Positions 9,761 through 17,996 of a stretch of 37,840 nucleotides of DNA are shown one piece after another. The position numbers were made by a program, and so were the translations under genes. Position 1 is the first letter of the stretch. Each line of letters starts with the position of its first letter. Below the pieces are notes generated by a model. The model was not told where the DNA came from and made no database searches. It worked only from the letters and a program-made list of their open reading frames with translations. Origin of the DNA: JACVRW01 sp040509755 (GTDB lineage Bacteria > Actinomycetota > Thermoleophilia > Solirubrobacterales > Thermoleophilaceae); the NCBI GenBank assembly GCA_040509755.1, contig JBEVKF010000134.1:1-37840 (forward strand), written 5' to 3'.

Positions 9761-11147
9761 TCACCTGTCGATCGGCGCCCGCGAGGGCTCGCTGCGTGGC
9801 CGGCTCGAGAACGAGCTGCGCGAGGCGATCAGGGCGGGCCGGCTGACGCCCGGCGACGGTCTGCCGTCCTCGCGCGCGCTCGCCGTGGACCTCGGGATCT
9901 CGCGCGGGGTCGTGGTGGAGGCCTACGAGCAGCTGACCGCCGAGGGCTATCTCGTGGCGGTCGTGGGCTCGGGGACCCGGGTGGCCGCGGACGCGGGACG
10001 GGGCGGCGACGAAGGATCGGGCCTCGAGGGCCAGGCGCGGGACGAGCTCCCCTCTGTCGCGGAGCCGCGGGCGCGCCACCACCTGCGCCCGGGGCTGCCC
10101 GATCTGGCCTCCTTCCCGCGCCGGCGCTGGGCGGCGGCGCTCACCGACACGCTGCGCGAGTTGCCCGACGAGCGGCTCTCGTACGGCGACGCGCGCGGCG
10201 CCGTGGAGCTGCGGGAGGCACTGGCCGGCTATCTCGGCAGGGCTCGCGGGGTGAGCTCGAGCGCAGATCGGATCGTGCTCACCGGGGGGTTGCGGACCGG
10301 GCTGTCGCTGCTGTGGGGAGCGCTCGCGGCGCGGGGCCTGCGACGGGTCGGAATCGAGCAGCCGGGCTGGCCGGGGCAGGGCGCCACCGTGGTGGCCGCC
10401 GGTCTCGACGCGGTGCCGGTGGCGGTGGACGGCGACGGGCTCGTGGTCGAAGAGCTGGAGCGATCCGGTGTCGATGCCGTAGTGGTCACGCCCGCCAACC
10501 AGTTCCCCACCGGTGCGGTGCTTGCGCCCGAGCGCCGCGCCGCCCTGGTGGCCTGGGCCCGGCGCGAGGGCGCGCAGATCGTCGAGGACGACTACGACGC
10601 CCAGTACCGCTACGACCGCGATCCGGTGGGCTCGCTGCAGGGCCTCGCTCCCGACCGCACGGTGCACGGCGGCTCGGTGTCGAAGCTGCTGGCGCCGGGC
10701 CTGGCCATCGGCTGGCTCGTGCTGCCGGAGCGGCTGGCAGGCCCGGTGGCCGAGCACAAGCGCAGTTCGCAGGGCGCCGGTTCTGTCATCGAGCAGGTCG
10801 CGCTGGCCCGCTTGATTGACAGCGGCGAGCTCGATCGCCACCTGCGCCGCAGCCGGCGCCTCTACCGTGGCCGGCGCGAGGCCGTGCTGGCCGCACTGGC
10901 CCGCGAGCTCCCGGAGGCGCGTGTGTCGGGGGCCGCGGCGGGTCTGCACGTGGTGGTGCTGCTGCCCAGCGGCTGCGACGAGGAGGCGGTCGTGTCCGAG
11001 GCGGCGCGCAGAAGCCTCGCGCTGGAGGCGATGCGCGGGCGCGAGCCCGCGGTCCTACTCGGCTACGGCCGGCTGCCCGAGGAGAGCGTGGCGTCCGTGG
11101 TACGCGCCCTCGCCGAGGCGGTCCGAAGCGCCCGGCCCGGCGCCTAG
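9753..11147 (+). CDS. MocR/PdxR-family regulator (GntR helix-turn-helix fused to aminotransferase fold)
   Basis: 464 residues from TTG 9753, which has AGAGG five bases upstream. Residues 10-75 form a GntR-type winged helix (LRGRLENELREAIRAGRL, then PSSRALAVDLGISRGVVVEAYEQL). From about 100 on is a fold-type I aminotransferase domain with VTPANQFPTG, VEDDYDAQYRYD and the PLP Schiff-base lysine K311 in GSVSKLLAPGLAIGW. In this family the C-terminal domain senses PLP or an amino-acid adduct and the N-terminal domain binds DNA; PdxR members control vitamin B6 synthesis or salvage. Divergence from a PNPOx-like gene supports a B6-related role. No pdxS, pdxT or pdxH is nearby, so the true targets may be elsewhere. 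Confidence 0.9.
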   Translation: MDLHLSIGAREGSLRGRLENELREAIRAGRLTPGDGLPSSRALAVDLGISRGVVVEAYEQLTAEGYLVAVVGSGTRVAADAGRGGDEGSGLEGQARDELPSVAEPRARHHLRPGLPDLASFPRRRWAAALTDTLRELPDERLSYGDARGAVELREALAGYLGRARGVSSSADRIVLTGGLRTGLSLLWGALAARGLRRVGIEQPGWPGQGATVVAAGLDAVPVAVDGDGLVVEELERSGVDAVVVTPANQFPTGAVLAPERRAALVAWARREGAQIVEDDYDAQYRYDRDPVGSLQGLAPDRTVHGGSVSKLLAPGLAIGWLVLPERLAGPVAEHKRSSQGAGSVIEQVALARLIDSGELDRHLRRSRRLYRGRREAVLAALARELPEARVSGAAAGLHVVVLLPSGCDEEAVVSEAARRSLALEAMRGREPAVLLGYGRLPEESVASVVRALAEAVRSARPGA

Positions 11148-11156
11148 GAACTACAC

Positions 11157-11498
11157 CTAGGCCGCGGTTTCCTGTGGTCCGCCGCGGGCCTCGCGGCGGC
11201 CGCGGCGCTTGTCGCGGTGCTTTTTGACTTGGCGCGCCAAGTCCTCGGCCAGCAGGTTGATCGAGTGCGTCATGTCGGTCGAGCGCTCGCGGGCGCGGAG
11301 CGTGACTCGCTTGAGGTGCAGCGTCGCCTCTGCGATCTGCGAATCCTTGATGGCGGGATTGCGTTCCTCCCTGAGCTCGATCTCGAGCTCTGCGAGCGGT
11401 GAGACCTGGCGGGCGACCTTCTCGAGCTTCTTCTCCACGTGCGAGCGAACCTCTTCGTCCACGATGGTGCCGTTGCGGCCTTTCACCTGGATGCGCAT
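11157..11498 (-). CDS. hpf: Short ribosome hibernation promoting factor (HPF/YfiA, S30AE domain)
   Basis: 113 residues from ATG 11498, chosen because AGGAGG lies 4 nt upstream and the domain begins MRIQVKGRNGTIVDEEVRSH. The whole protein is one S30AE domain (VEKKLEKVARQVSPLAELEIEL, EATLHLKRVTLRARERSTDM, HSINLLAEDLARQVKKHRDK) plus a basic tail. It lacks the C-terminal dimerisation domain of long HPF, which is more usual in Gram-positive lineages. S30AE proteins bind the 30S decoding centre in stationary phase; short ones give inactive 70S or need a partner for 100S dimers. The 80-bp gap to comF holds only the ribosome site. It converges on the MocR gene. Confidence 0.88.
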   Translation of the reverse strand: MRIQVKGRNGTIVDEEVRSHVEKKLEKVARQVSPLAELEIELREERNPAIKDSQIAEATLHLKRVTLRARERSTDMTHSINLLAEDLARQVKKHRDKRRGRREARGGPQETAA

Positions 11499-11578
11499 CT
11501 GCCCTCCTCGGTATTCGAGCTGCACTCGATGGTAGACCGCTCGTCCCTCGCTGGGTAGGGGTGAGGCGCCGCCTGGAA

Positions 11579-12193
11579 TCAGCGCCCCGGTGTTCGCGCA
11601 AAAACGATCGCCCCCAGTTCCGCGGCGCCCGCCGCGCGCAGCACGCGCGCGCATTCGGCGATGGTCGATCCCGTGGTGACCACGTCATCCACCAGTACCG
11701 AGCGGCCCGGTACGCCCGAGCGCACGGCGATGGACCCGGCGAGCGAATCGAGTCGCGCGCCGCGGCCGCGGCCGACCTGGCGGACGTCGGCACCGCCGCG
11801 CGCCAGGCAGTCGCTCACGGCGAGATCGGTGCGGGTGGCCAGCGCGCTCGCGAGCAGCTCGGCCTGATTGAAGCCGCGGCGCCTGCGCCGGCGCGGATGC
11901 AGGGGCACCGGCACGAGCCTGCAACCAGCATCGAGCAGACCGGCGGGGGCCGCGGCAACCATGAACGCGGCCATGGTGTCGGCCAATCCGGCCGCTCCCC
12001 GGAACTTGAGCGCGTGGATCAGGTCGCGGGCCGGACCCTCATAGGAGAGGGCCGCGTACACCCGCAGGCCGGACGGGCCCACCGTCGCGGTCCCCGCCGC
12101 GAACCGCAGCCGCCCGCGGCAGCTTGCGCACAGCGCGGCGCCGCGGCCGGCCGGCCCCCGGCAGCTCCAGCACAGCGGCGGCGCGAGCAGCAT
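11579..12193 (-). CDS. comF: ComF-family phosphoribosyltransferase-like protein
   Basis: 204 residues, ATG start. The N-terminal zinc-finger-like cysteines CWSC (8-11) and CASC (22-25) are followed by YEGPARDLIHALKFRG, VPVPLHPRRRRRRGFNQAELLA and the PRPP-loop signature VLVDDVVTTGST (166-177). This is the standard ComF/GntX arrangement. ComF is needed for DNA uptake in Bacillus and Haemophilus, where it is thought to act on incoming single strands; in many genomes it stands alone and its reaction is unknown. No other competence gene is in the window. hpf lies 80 bp downstream on the same strand, an adjacency common in actinomycetes. It is divergent from ctaG. Confidence 0.9.
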   Translation of the reverse strand: MLLAPPLCWSCRGPAGRGAALCASCRGRLRFAAGTATVGPSGLRVYAALSYEGPARDLIHALKFRGAAGLADTMAAFMVAAAPAGLLDAGCRLVPVPLHPRRRRRRGFNQAELLASALATRTDLAVSDCLARGGADVRQVGRGRGARLDSLAGSIAVRSGVPGRSVLVDDVVTTGSTIAECARVLRAAGAAELGAIVFARTPGR

Positions 12194-12253
12194 GAGGCCG
12201 ATCCTTGCGGGGCGCGTGCGACGGGTGGATGCGCCCTTGCGACAATCCCGTCC

Positions 12254-13138
12254 GTGTCCGGTGACGAAGTCGCCAACCACCCCGAGATCCACTGGTTCTC
12301 CGACCCCGCCGTGCTGGCTCCCCTCGCCCTGCTCGCGGGGATCTACATCTGGCGTTTCGCGGCCGCGCGCAAGGAGGCCGGCGGACGCGGAGCCGGACCG
12401 CTTCAGGCCATCGCCTTCGCCGGCGGGATGCTGGCTCTGCTCGCGGCGCTCGTCTCGCCGATCGACGGCCTGGGCGAGAACTACCTGTTCTCGGCGCACA
12501 TGGTCCAGCACGTGCTGCTCAGCGACATCGCGCCGCTGCTCCTGCTGCTCGGCCTGAGCCGGGTGATCATGCGCCCCGCAACACGCCGGCTGGTGCGAGT
12601 CGAGCGCGCGCTCGGCCCGCTCGCCAACCCCGTGACCGGGATCGTCATCTGGCTGACGATCATGTACGTCTGGCATGTGCCGACGCTCTACGATGCCGCC
12701 ACCGAGAACCCGCTGATCCACGTGCTCGAACACGCCTCGTTCTTTGCCGCCGGGCTGGCGCTCTGGTGGCCGTTGGTCCAGCCCGTGCCGATGCGCCACC
12801 GCCTCACCGGGCTTCAGCCGATCGGCTACATCGGCGGCGCCAAGGCGGGGCTCGCCGCACTCGGCATCTACCTCGCGTGGAGTTCAACCGCTCTCTACCC
12901 CTACTACGAGACGACCCCGCGCATCTGGGGCCTCAGCCCGGTCGAGGACCAGAACGTCGGCGGGGTGATCATGATGGTCGAGCAGTCGTTGACGCTTGCG
13001 CTCGTCATGGTGGCGCTGTTCGTGCGCGCACTGACCCAGAGCGAGGAGGAGCAGCGCCGCCGCGAGCGGCTGGAGGAGCGCCGCGAGTCTGCTCAAGTTC
13101 GAGGAAGCGAGGCCGATGTGTTGAGAACAGGGCCTTGA
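12254..13138 (+). CDS. ctaG: Cytochrome c oxidase assembly protein of the caa3 CtaG family
   Basis: 294 residues from GTG 12254; no ATG is in frame nearby. Seven or so membrane segments run through residues 15-265. The family signatures are visible: ENYLFSAHMVQHVLLSDIAPLLLLLG with its His pair, a WHVPTLYDAA segment, HVLEHASFFAAGLALWWPL, and GLSPVEDQNVGGVIMM. Caa3-type CtaG acts in maturation of caa3 oxidase in Bacillus, probably in copper centre formation, and is unrelated to Cox11. No oxidase subunit is nearby. The end is a charged cytoplasmic helix rich in Glu and Arg. GACAAT lies 7 nt before the GTG, so the message may be leaderless. The kinase gene follows after 15 nt and may be co-transcribed. 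Confidence 0.88.
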   Translation: MSGDEVANHPEIHWFSDPAVLAPLALLAGIYIWRFAAARKEAGGRGAGPLQAIAFAGGMLALLAALVSPIDGLGENYLFSAHMVQHVLLSDIAPLLLLLGLSRVIMRPATRRLVRVERALGPLANPVTGIVIWLTIMYVWHVPTLYDAATENPLIHVLEHASFFAAGLALWWPLVQPVPMRHRLTGLQPIGYIGGAKAGLAALGIYLAWSSTALYPYYETTPRIWGLSPVEDQNVGGVIMMVEQSLTLALVMVALFVRALTQSEEEQRRRERLEERRESAQVRGSEADVLRTGP

Positions 13139-13153
13139 TGAGCTTCCTCCGCC

Positions 13154-15640
13154 ATGCCTGACCTCGCCCATGCGTCCCAGTCCGGTCTGACCCCGGCCAA
13201 CTGGTCGGCGCACCAACTCACCAGCTTCCTCGCGGCGGTGTCCTCGGCGAGCGACGAGCGCTCAGCCAGCCGGCTGGCGGTCGAACATGCGGCGGAGGCG
13301 CTCCACTGCGAGGTCGCGGCGCTGCTGCGCGCCGGCGAGGTCTACGTGTCGATCGGCTTCCCGAGCGACCCGGCGCTCGAGCGTGCGCTGGCAGACGTGG
13401 CCGAGGGCTCCACCGCCACACTCCTGGCTCCGGGCCTCGGCGAGTGCTCGGCGATGGCGGTCGAGGTCGAGGACGACACGCCCGCGAGCCTCGTGGTCGC
13501 GCGCAGTACCCGCGGCAGCTTTGCGGCCGACGAGCTGGATCTCGCGGCCGGCATGGCGCGCGTGCTGGGACTCTCGCTGCGCCTCTTTCGCCTGGCGGCC
13601 CAGGAGCGCCGCCAGCGCCACGAAACGGAGACGCAGTCGGAGCTCAACCAGCGCCTGCTGGAATCGCTGCAGCAGCGCCAGGATATTCTCGGCCGGCTAT
13701 CGCGCATCCAGCGGACGCTCGCACACCGGAGCGGGAGCGGCGACGTGCTCGATGCCATCTGCCGGGGCGCGGTGGAGCTGCTTGGCGACGAGATGGCGGG
13801 CCTCCGGCTGATGGCCCCCGACGACCCGTCGATGCTCGAGCTGGTCGCCGTCACCGGCCCGGGGACCGACGACATGCGCGGCGAGCGCACGCCCACCGGG
13901 GTCGGCCTCGGGGGCCGGGCGATGGCCGAGGGGCGGCTCGTGGTCATGGAGGACTACCAGCACAACTCGACCGCCCTGGACAACTACCGGGAGGCGGGTA
14001 TCGAGTCCGGCATGTCCGCACCGGTCCACGCCCAAGGGCGAATCGTCGGCAGCCTGACGGTCGCCTCCCGTGACCCCGACCGGCGCTACAGCGGGCTCGA
14101 GCAGGACATGCTGACGGTCTTTGCCGACCACGCCAGCCTCGCGCTTGCCGACAGCCGCCGCATCGAGGCCATGCGCGAGCGCGACGCCGAGCGCAGCCAG
14201 GCCCGCTTCCGGGCGCTTGTCCAGCACTCCTCGGACATGATCACCGTGATCGCGCCGCACGGCGAGATCCTCTATGCCTCTCCGTCGGTAGAGCGCACGC
14301 TGGACCTGGGCGAGGAGGAGAGCTTCGCGGCGCTGCTCCACCCCGGGGACCGATATGAGGCACTGGAGTTCCTCGCCGAGGCCGTACGCGCCGGCGGCCG
14401 CTCGGCGCCGGCGGAGTGGCGCATGCGCGCTCGCGGGGGTGACTGGGTCTCCGTCGAGACGATCGCCACCGGGCAGCTCGACGACCCGGACATCCAGGGC
14501 ATTGTGCTCAACAGCCGCAACGTGACCGAGCGCAAGCGCTTTGAGGCGCAGCTGCGCCAGTCACAGCGACTGGAGAGCGTCGGGCAGATGGCCGGAGGGA
14601 TCGCGCACGACTTCAACAACTTCCTCGCGGTGATCCGCGGCTACGCGCGCTTCGTGATCGACGGCCTGCCGGCCGACAGCCCGCTGCGCTCCGACGCAGA
14701 GGAGGTCGCGCGGGCGGCCGAGCGCGCGACCGAGCTGACCAACCAGCTGCTCGTGTTCAGCCGCCGCGACGTCGTCGCGAGCCGGGTGCTCGACCTGGCC
14801 GAGGTGCTGCACGGCATCACCTCGCTGCTGGAGCGCACGCTCGGCGAGGACGTGGCCCTCAGCGTCTCGGTCGAGGATCCGCTCTATCGAGTTGCCGCCG
14901 ACCCCAGTCAGATGGAGCAGGTACTGGTGAACCTGGCGATCAACGCACGCGACGCCATGCCCGGCGGCGGCCGGCTCTCGATCGAGCTGGCCAACGAGCT
15001 CGCGCGCGGCAAGCGCCTGGTGCGCCTGACGGTCCGCGACAGCGGCCACGGCATGAGCGCCGAAGTCATGGAGCGCGCGTTCGAGCCGTTCTACTCGACC
15101 AAGCCGCGCGATCAGGGGAGCGGACTCGGGTTGGCCACCGTCTACGGCATCGTCACCCAGGCCCAGGGCAAGGTCGAGATCGACTCGAGCGGTGACGGGC
15201 TCGCGGTGAACGTGCTGCTTCCGGCCACCGACGCGCCGCTCGCCGAGATCGTCGAGAGCGCCGGGGCGGACGGCGCGGCGGCGGGCGGCGAGACGATTCT
15301 GGTCGTCGAGGATGAGGACCCCGTGCGCCGGCTGACCAGCCGAATCCTCTCGCGCCACGGCTACCGCGTGCTGGAGGCGCCGAACGGACAGCGAGCGCTG
15401 GAGATCTGGGGCGAGCACGGGAGCGGGATCGACCTGCTGCTCACCGACGTCGTCATGCCGGGGATGTCGGGCAAGGAGCTGGCCGAGCAAATCGGGATCG
15501 TGCCGGTGTTCATGTCCGGCTACACCGACGACGTCGTGCTGCGCCACGGCGTTGAGGCCCTGCGACTGGTGCAGAAACCGTTCGACGGCGAGACGCTGCT
15601 GGGCGCGGTGCGCTCGGCCCTGGACGCGACCCCCGCCTGA
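13154..15640 (+). CDS. Soluble hybrid sensor histidine kinase (GAF-GAF-PAS-HisKA-HATPase-REC)
   Basis: 828 residues, ATG start. There is no membrane segment. Order: a degenerate GAF-like domain (about 20-150), a coiled-coil linker (155-190), a clear GAF domain (about 195-345, with GVGLGGRAMAEGRLVVMEDY), a PAS domain (about 350-465), HisKA with GGIAHDFNNF where His485 is the phosphate acceptor, HATPase (NLAINARDAM N-box, DSGHGM, GSGLGLATVYGIV), and a receiver domain with Asp765 in LLLTDVVMPG and Lys in QKPF. The phosphate would move His485 to Asp765. The HDFNN H-box is the type that often passes signals to NtrC-like or separate receivers. No output regulator is adjacent. The signal is unknown; a cytosolic small molecule or redox cue is likely given the paired GAF domains. 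Confidence 0.93.
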   Translation: MPDLAHASQSGLTPANWSAHQLTSFLAAVSSASDERSASRLAVEHAAEALHCEVAALLRAGEVYVSIGFPSDPALERALADVAEGSTATLLAPGLGECSAMAVEVEDDTPASLVVARSTRGSFAADELDLAAGMARVLGLSLRLFRLAAQERRQRHETETQSELNQRLLESLQQRQDILGRLSRIQRTLAHRSGSGDVLDAICRGAVELLGDEMAGLRLMAPDDPSMLELVAVTGPGTDDMRGERTPTGVGLGGRAMAEGRLVVMEDYQHNSTALDNYREAGIESGMSAPVHAQGRIVGSLTVASRDPDRRYSGLEQDMLTVFADHASLALADSRRIEAMRERDAERSQARFRALVQHSSDMITVIAPHGEILYASPSVERTLDLGEEESFAALLHPGDRYEALEFLAEAVRAGGRSAPAEWRMRARGGDWVSVETIATGQLDDPDIQGIVLNSRNVTERKRFEAQLRQSQRLESVGQMAGGIAHDFNNFLAVIRGYARFVIDGLPADSPLRSDAEEVARAAERATELTNQLLVFSRRDVVASRVLDLAEVLHGITSLLERTLGEDVALSVSVEDPLYRVAADPSQMEQVLVNLAINARDAMPGGGRLSIELANELARGKRLVRLTVRDSGHGMSAEVMERAFEPFYSTKPRDQGSGLGLATVYGIVTQAQGKVEIDSSGDGLAVNVLLPATDAPLAEIVESAGADGAAAGGETILVVEDEDPVRRLTSRILSRHGYRVLEAPNGQRALEIWGEHGSGIDLLLTDVVMPGMSGKELAEQIGIVPVFMSGYTDDVVLRHGVEALRLVQKPFDGETLLGAVRSALDATPA

Positions 15641-15656
15641 GCGGCACCGACCCGCC

Positions 15657-17045
15657 CTACTCGAGCAGCTCTCCGTCCGCGATCTCGCGCGACCCCTCGA
15701 TCGTCACGTCCCCGCGTACGACCACGTCCGCGCCGAACCTCACATCGCCCCTGACGGTGAGCCGCTTGCAATCGACCAGCGAGGGCGCGCCGCGGGGGAA
15801 GCGCTCCTCGAAGCCCGCCAGGAGCTTGAAGTAATCGGCGTCCAGGTCGACAAGCGGGGCTCGGTCGCTCGCGAGGTGGACGGTGAAGTCGTCCGCCAGC
15901 TCGTAAGCATCGGAGCGGACCACCAGCAGGTCGTTCGTCGTCTTCACCGGTGCGAAGCGCGAGCGCGGCACCCGGATCGCGGCCGCGCCCTCGAACACGC
16001 CGATTGCCGCCCCCATCGCGGTCTCGAGCTGGACCACGGCCGGCGACGAGGAGTCGCCGGGATCGACGGTCTTGCGGTTGACGATCATGGGTAGCCCCAG
16101 GACGCCGTCGCGCTCGTCGAGCGTACGGTCGAGCGCGCGCAGGTTGACCCAGATGTTGTTGCAGTTGAAGTAGCGATGTCGCGAGATGTCCTCGAAGGCC
16201 TCGACATCCTCGTCGGGCGTCTGCGCGGTCTCGCGCAGCACGAGGCCGCCGTCCTCGCGGCGGCGGGCCAGGTGCCCGCCCTTTCGATCGGCCTCGGTTC
16301 GATCGGTCGACTCCGACAGGAACGGAAGCTCCTCACTCGCGAACCAGTCGAGGATGCGGGGCTCGAGCACGGCGCCGAGGTTGTCGGAGTTCGACAGGAA
16401 CAGGTAGCGGTATCCGGCCTCCAGCAGCCGCTCCAGCATGCCCGACGTTCGCAGCGAGCTGTAGACGTCCCCGTGGCCGGGCGGCGCCCACTCGAGGGCG
16501 CGGTCGGCCGGCCATTCCGCGGGCTCGCCGCTGTCAGCGAGCAACTTCGGCACCTTGCCCTGCATGAAATCCAGCGGGAGGCCGTCGACCAGCAGGTCGG
16601 GGTAGCGCTCGAGCGCGGCGAGCGTGTCGTCGCGCGTCGCGAAGCTGTTCATGAGCAGGAGCGGGAGCCGGGCGCCGTGGCGCTCGCGCAGGTGTAGGAC
16701 CTGGCGGACGATCACGTCGAGGAAGGTCAAACGCATCGGTGCGCGCCCGGCCGAGCCGGGCGCTTCCGCACGACCCTCCTTCACTTCGAGCAGGGACTTG
16801 GCCTTCGTCATGCCCATGCTGGTGCCGAGGCCGCCGTTGAGCTTTAGAACGACGGCCTCGTCGAGCGCCTCGCCGGTGGAGTCGGGCAGCTCGTCGACGT
16901 CGGGGAGATCGTCGAGCGGCTCGATCGCCGACTCGGGCAACTCCCCCTGATCTCCCTCGCGCAGTGCTTGCTCGTAGCGGGCGAACGTGTCGATCGCGTC
17001 GTCCGGCAAGCCCTCCGCGCGCATCTTGTCGGTGGCAGCGCTCAC
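15657..17045 (-). CDS. UTP-glucose-1-phosphate uridylyltransferase, eukaryotic-type (UDPGP family)
   Basis: 462 residues, GTG start. It makes UDP-glucose from UTP and glucose-1-phosphate. The nucleotide loop LKLNGGLGTSMGMTK (68-81) with downstream Lys residues, MNSFATRDDTLAAL, PGHGDVYSSL, NSDNLGAVLE, FNCNNIWVNL and a C-terminal beta-helix (RLTVRGDVRFGADVVVRGDV) identify the UDPGP family typical of eukaryotes, not bacterial GalU. UAP-type enzymes are an alternative, but the length and motifs fit UGP better. The product is the substrate of the intein-bearing UDP-glucose dehydrogenase 9 kb away. It is the last of a likely minus-strand unit with two small membrane proteins (21- and 12-nt gaps). 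Confidence 0.88.
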   Translation of the reverse strand: MSAATDKMRAEGLPDDAIDTFARYEQALREGDQGELPESAIEPLDDLPDVDELPDSTGEALDEAVVLKLNGGLGTSMGMTKAKSLLEVKEGRAEAPGSAGRAPMRLTFLDVIVRQVLHLRERHGARLPLLLMNSFATRDDTLAALERYPDLLVDGLPLDFMQGKVPKLLADSGEPAEWPADRALEWAPPGHGDVYSSLRTSGMLERLLEAGYRYLFLSNSDNLGAVLEPRILDWFASEELPFLSESTDRTEADRKGGHLARRREDGGLVLRETAQTPDEDVEAFEDISRHRYFNCNNIWVNLRALDRTLDERDGVLGLPMIVNRKTVDPGDSSSPAVVQLETAMGAAIGVFEGAAAIRVPRSRFAPVKTTNDLLVVRSDAYELADDFTVHLASDRAPLVDLDADYFKLLAGFEERFPRGAPSLVDCKRLTVRGDVRFGADVVVRGDVTIEGSREIADGELLE

Positions 17046-17066
17046 GGCGGCAGTATTCCCGAAGAC

Positions 17067-17483
17067 CTACGCCTGCGCGCCGCGCTCCCACACCTGGTTC
17101 AGGTTGCTCTGGATCAGGTAGATCGAAATCAGCCCGACGATCGGGATGAAGATCAGTACGAAGGCCAGGACCGGGCTGAAGTTGTTCGAACCCAGCACGC
17201 GGTTCTGTGCGGTCTCAACCCGCTTTGCCGTCCGCCACCAGGTCACGAACGGCGGGATGATGATGAACGAGCCGATGGATAGCGCCACGACGGACAGCAC
17301 CGGGTTGTCGCCCAGCTCGGGCACCCCGTTCGCCTGGCCGAGATCGGCCATCTCGCGGTTGATGAAGTACCACCAGAACAACCCGTAGATGCCGAGCGTG
17401 ATCAGGCTGAGGCCGATCACCCCGAGCGGGTGGCGGATCTTCGCGGTCGTTCCCGCGCCGGGAATCTGTACCTCTTGGGCCAT
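17067..17483 (-). CDS. DUF4234 small membrane protein
   Basis: 138 residues, ATG start. Three or four hydrophobic segments are seen: GVIGLSLITLGIYGLFWWYF, VLSVVALSIGSFIIIPPFV and VLAFVLIFIPIVGLISIYLI. The RHPLGVIGLSLITLGIYGLFWWY opening block and the C-terminal NLNQVWE motif are typical of the DUF4234 family, whose function is unknown. Lipid or polymer scaffolding has not been shown. Twelve bases separate it from the upstream membrane protein and 21 from the downstream UDP-glucose pyrophosphorylase, so the three are probably one transcript and the protein may serve envelope biogenesis; that is inference. Confidence 0.8.
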   Translation of the reverse strand: MAQEVQIPGAGTTAKIRHPLGVIGLSLITLGIYGLFWWYFINREMADLGQANGVPELGDNPVLSVVALSIGSFIIIPPFVTWWRTAKRVETAQNRVLGSNNFSPVLAFVLIFIPIVGLISIYLIQSNLNQVWERGAQA

Positions 17484-17495
17484 CCGCAGGGTGTA

Positions 17496-17978
17496 TCAGG
17501 TCGGGTCTGCCGCCGGCGCCGCCGGCGGTCCGGTGGAGGGTCGCTCCATGTTCGCCCGCCAACCCCCGTAGGCAATGCCGGCGGTCGCGATCAGCCCCAG
17601 GAAGAGACCTATCTTGCGCCCGAAGTCGACGCTGTCCTGTGCGATCGCCGGCACGTCGGGCGCCGGGATGTCGATCAGGCGAAAGAGCACGAGCAGCACA
17701 CCCAGGGCGCCGGCGGCCACGAGCAGCAGCGACCCGGGAACCTCAGCAGGGAGCGAGTCCGCCGCTCGGGCGACCGCAACGCCGATCGCAACCAGGGCGA
17801 CGAGGAACAGCAGGATGTCGATGAACGACAGCGACTCCCACGCGTTGGCGCTCTCGCTCAGCGAGACGTCCGCCACCTCGATGTCAACCCCATACCAAGG
17901 CAGGAACATCACCACGAGCAGCACGACGCCCGAGATCGCGGCAATCGCCTCACCGGCACCCAGCTTCGACGTGTCCAC
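17496..17978 (-). CDS. Uncharacterised four-segment membrane protein
   Basis: 160 residues, GTG start. There are four hydrophobic stretches at about 10-27, 50-70, 80-100 and 122-140, with an acidic external loop after the first (FLPWYGVDIEVADVSLSESA) and a Pro/Ala-rich tail ending in PAADPT. I do not recognise the family. The layout of FLPWY after the first helix is common among small actinomycete membrane proteins of unknown role. It leads a probable unit with the DUF4234 gene and the UDP-glucose pyrophosphorylase. TAGAGT lies 7 nt upstream of the GTG, within the 18-bp gap to the LysR gene, so it may have its own leaderless promoter. Confidence 0.7.
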   Translation of the reverse strand: MDTSKLGAGEAIAAISGVVLLVVMFLPWYGVDIEVADVSLSESANAWESLSFIDILLFLVALVAIGVAVARAADSLPAEVPGSLLLVAAGALGVLLVLFRLIDIPAPDVPAIAQDSVDFGRKIGLFLGLIATAGIAYGGWRANMERPSTGPPAAPAADPT

Positions 17979-17985
17979 ACAGACG

Positions 17986-17991
17986 ACTCTA
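17986..17991 (-). promoter_or_regulatory. Candidate -10 (TAGAGT) for the membrane-protein/pyrophosphorylase unit
   Basis: On the minus strand TAGAGT ends 7 nt before the GTG at 17978, inside the short gap after the LysR gene. The same hexamer-to-start spacing recurs at several other genes here. No ribosome site is present. Confidence 0.35.
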
Positions 17992-17996
17992 CGTCG

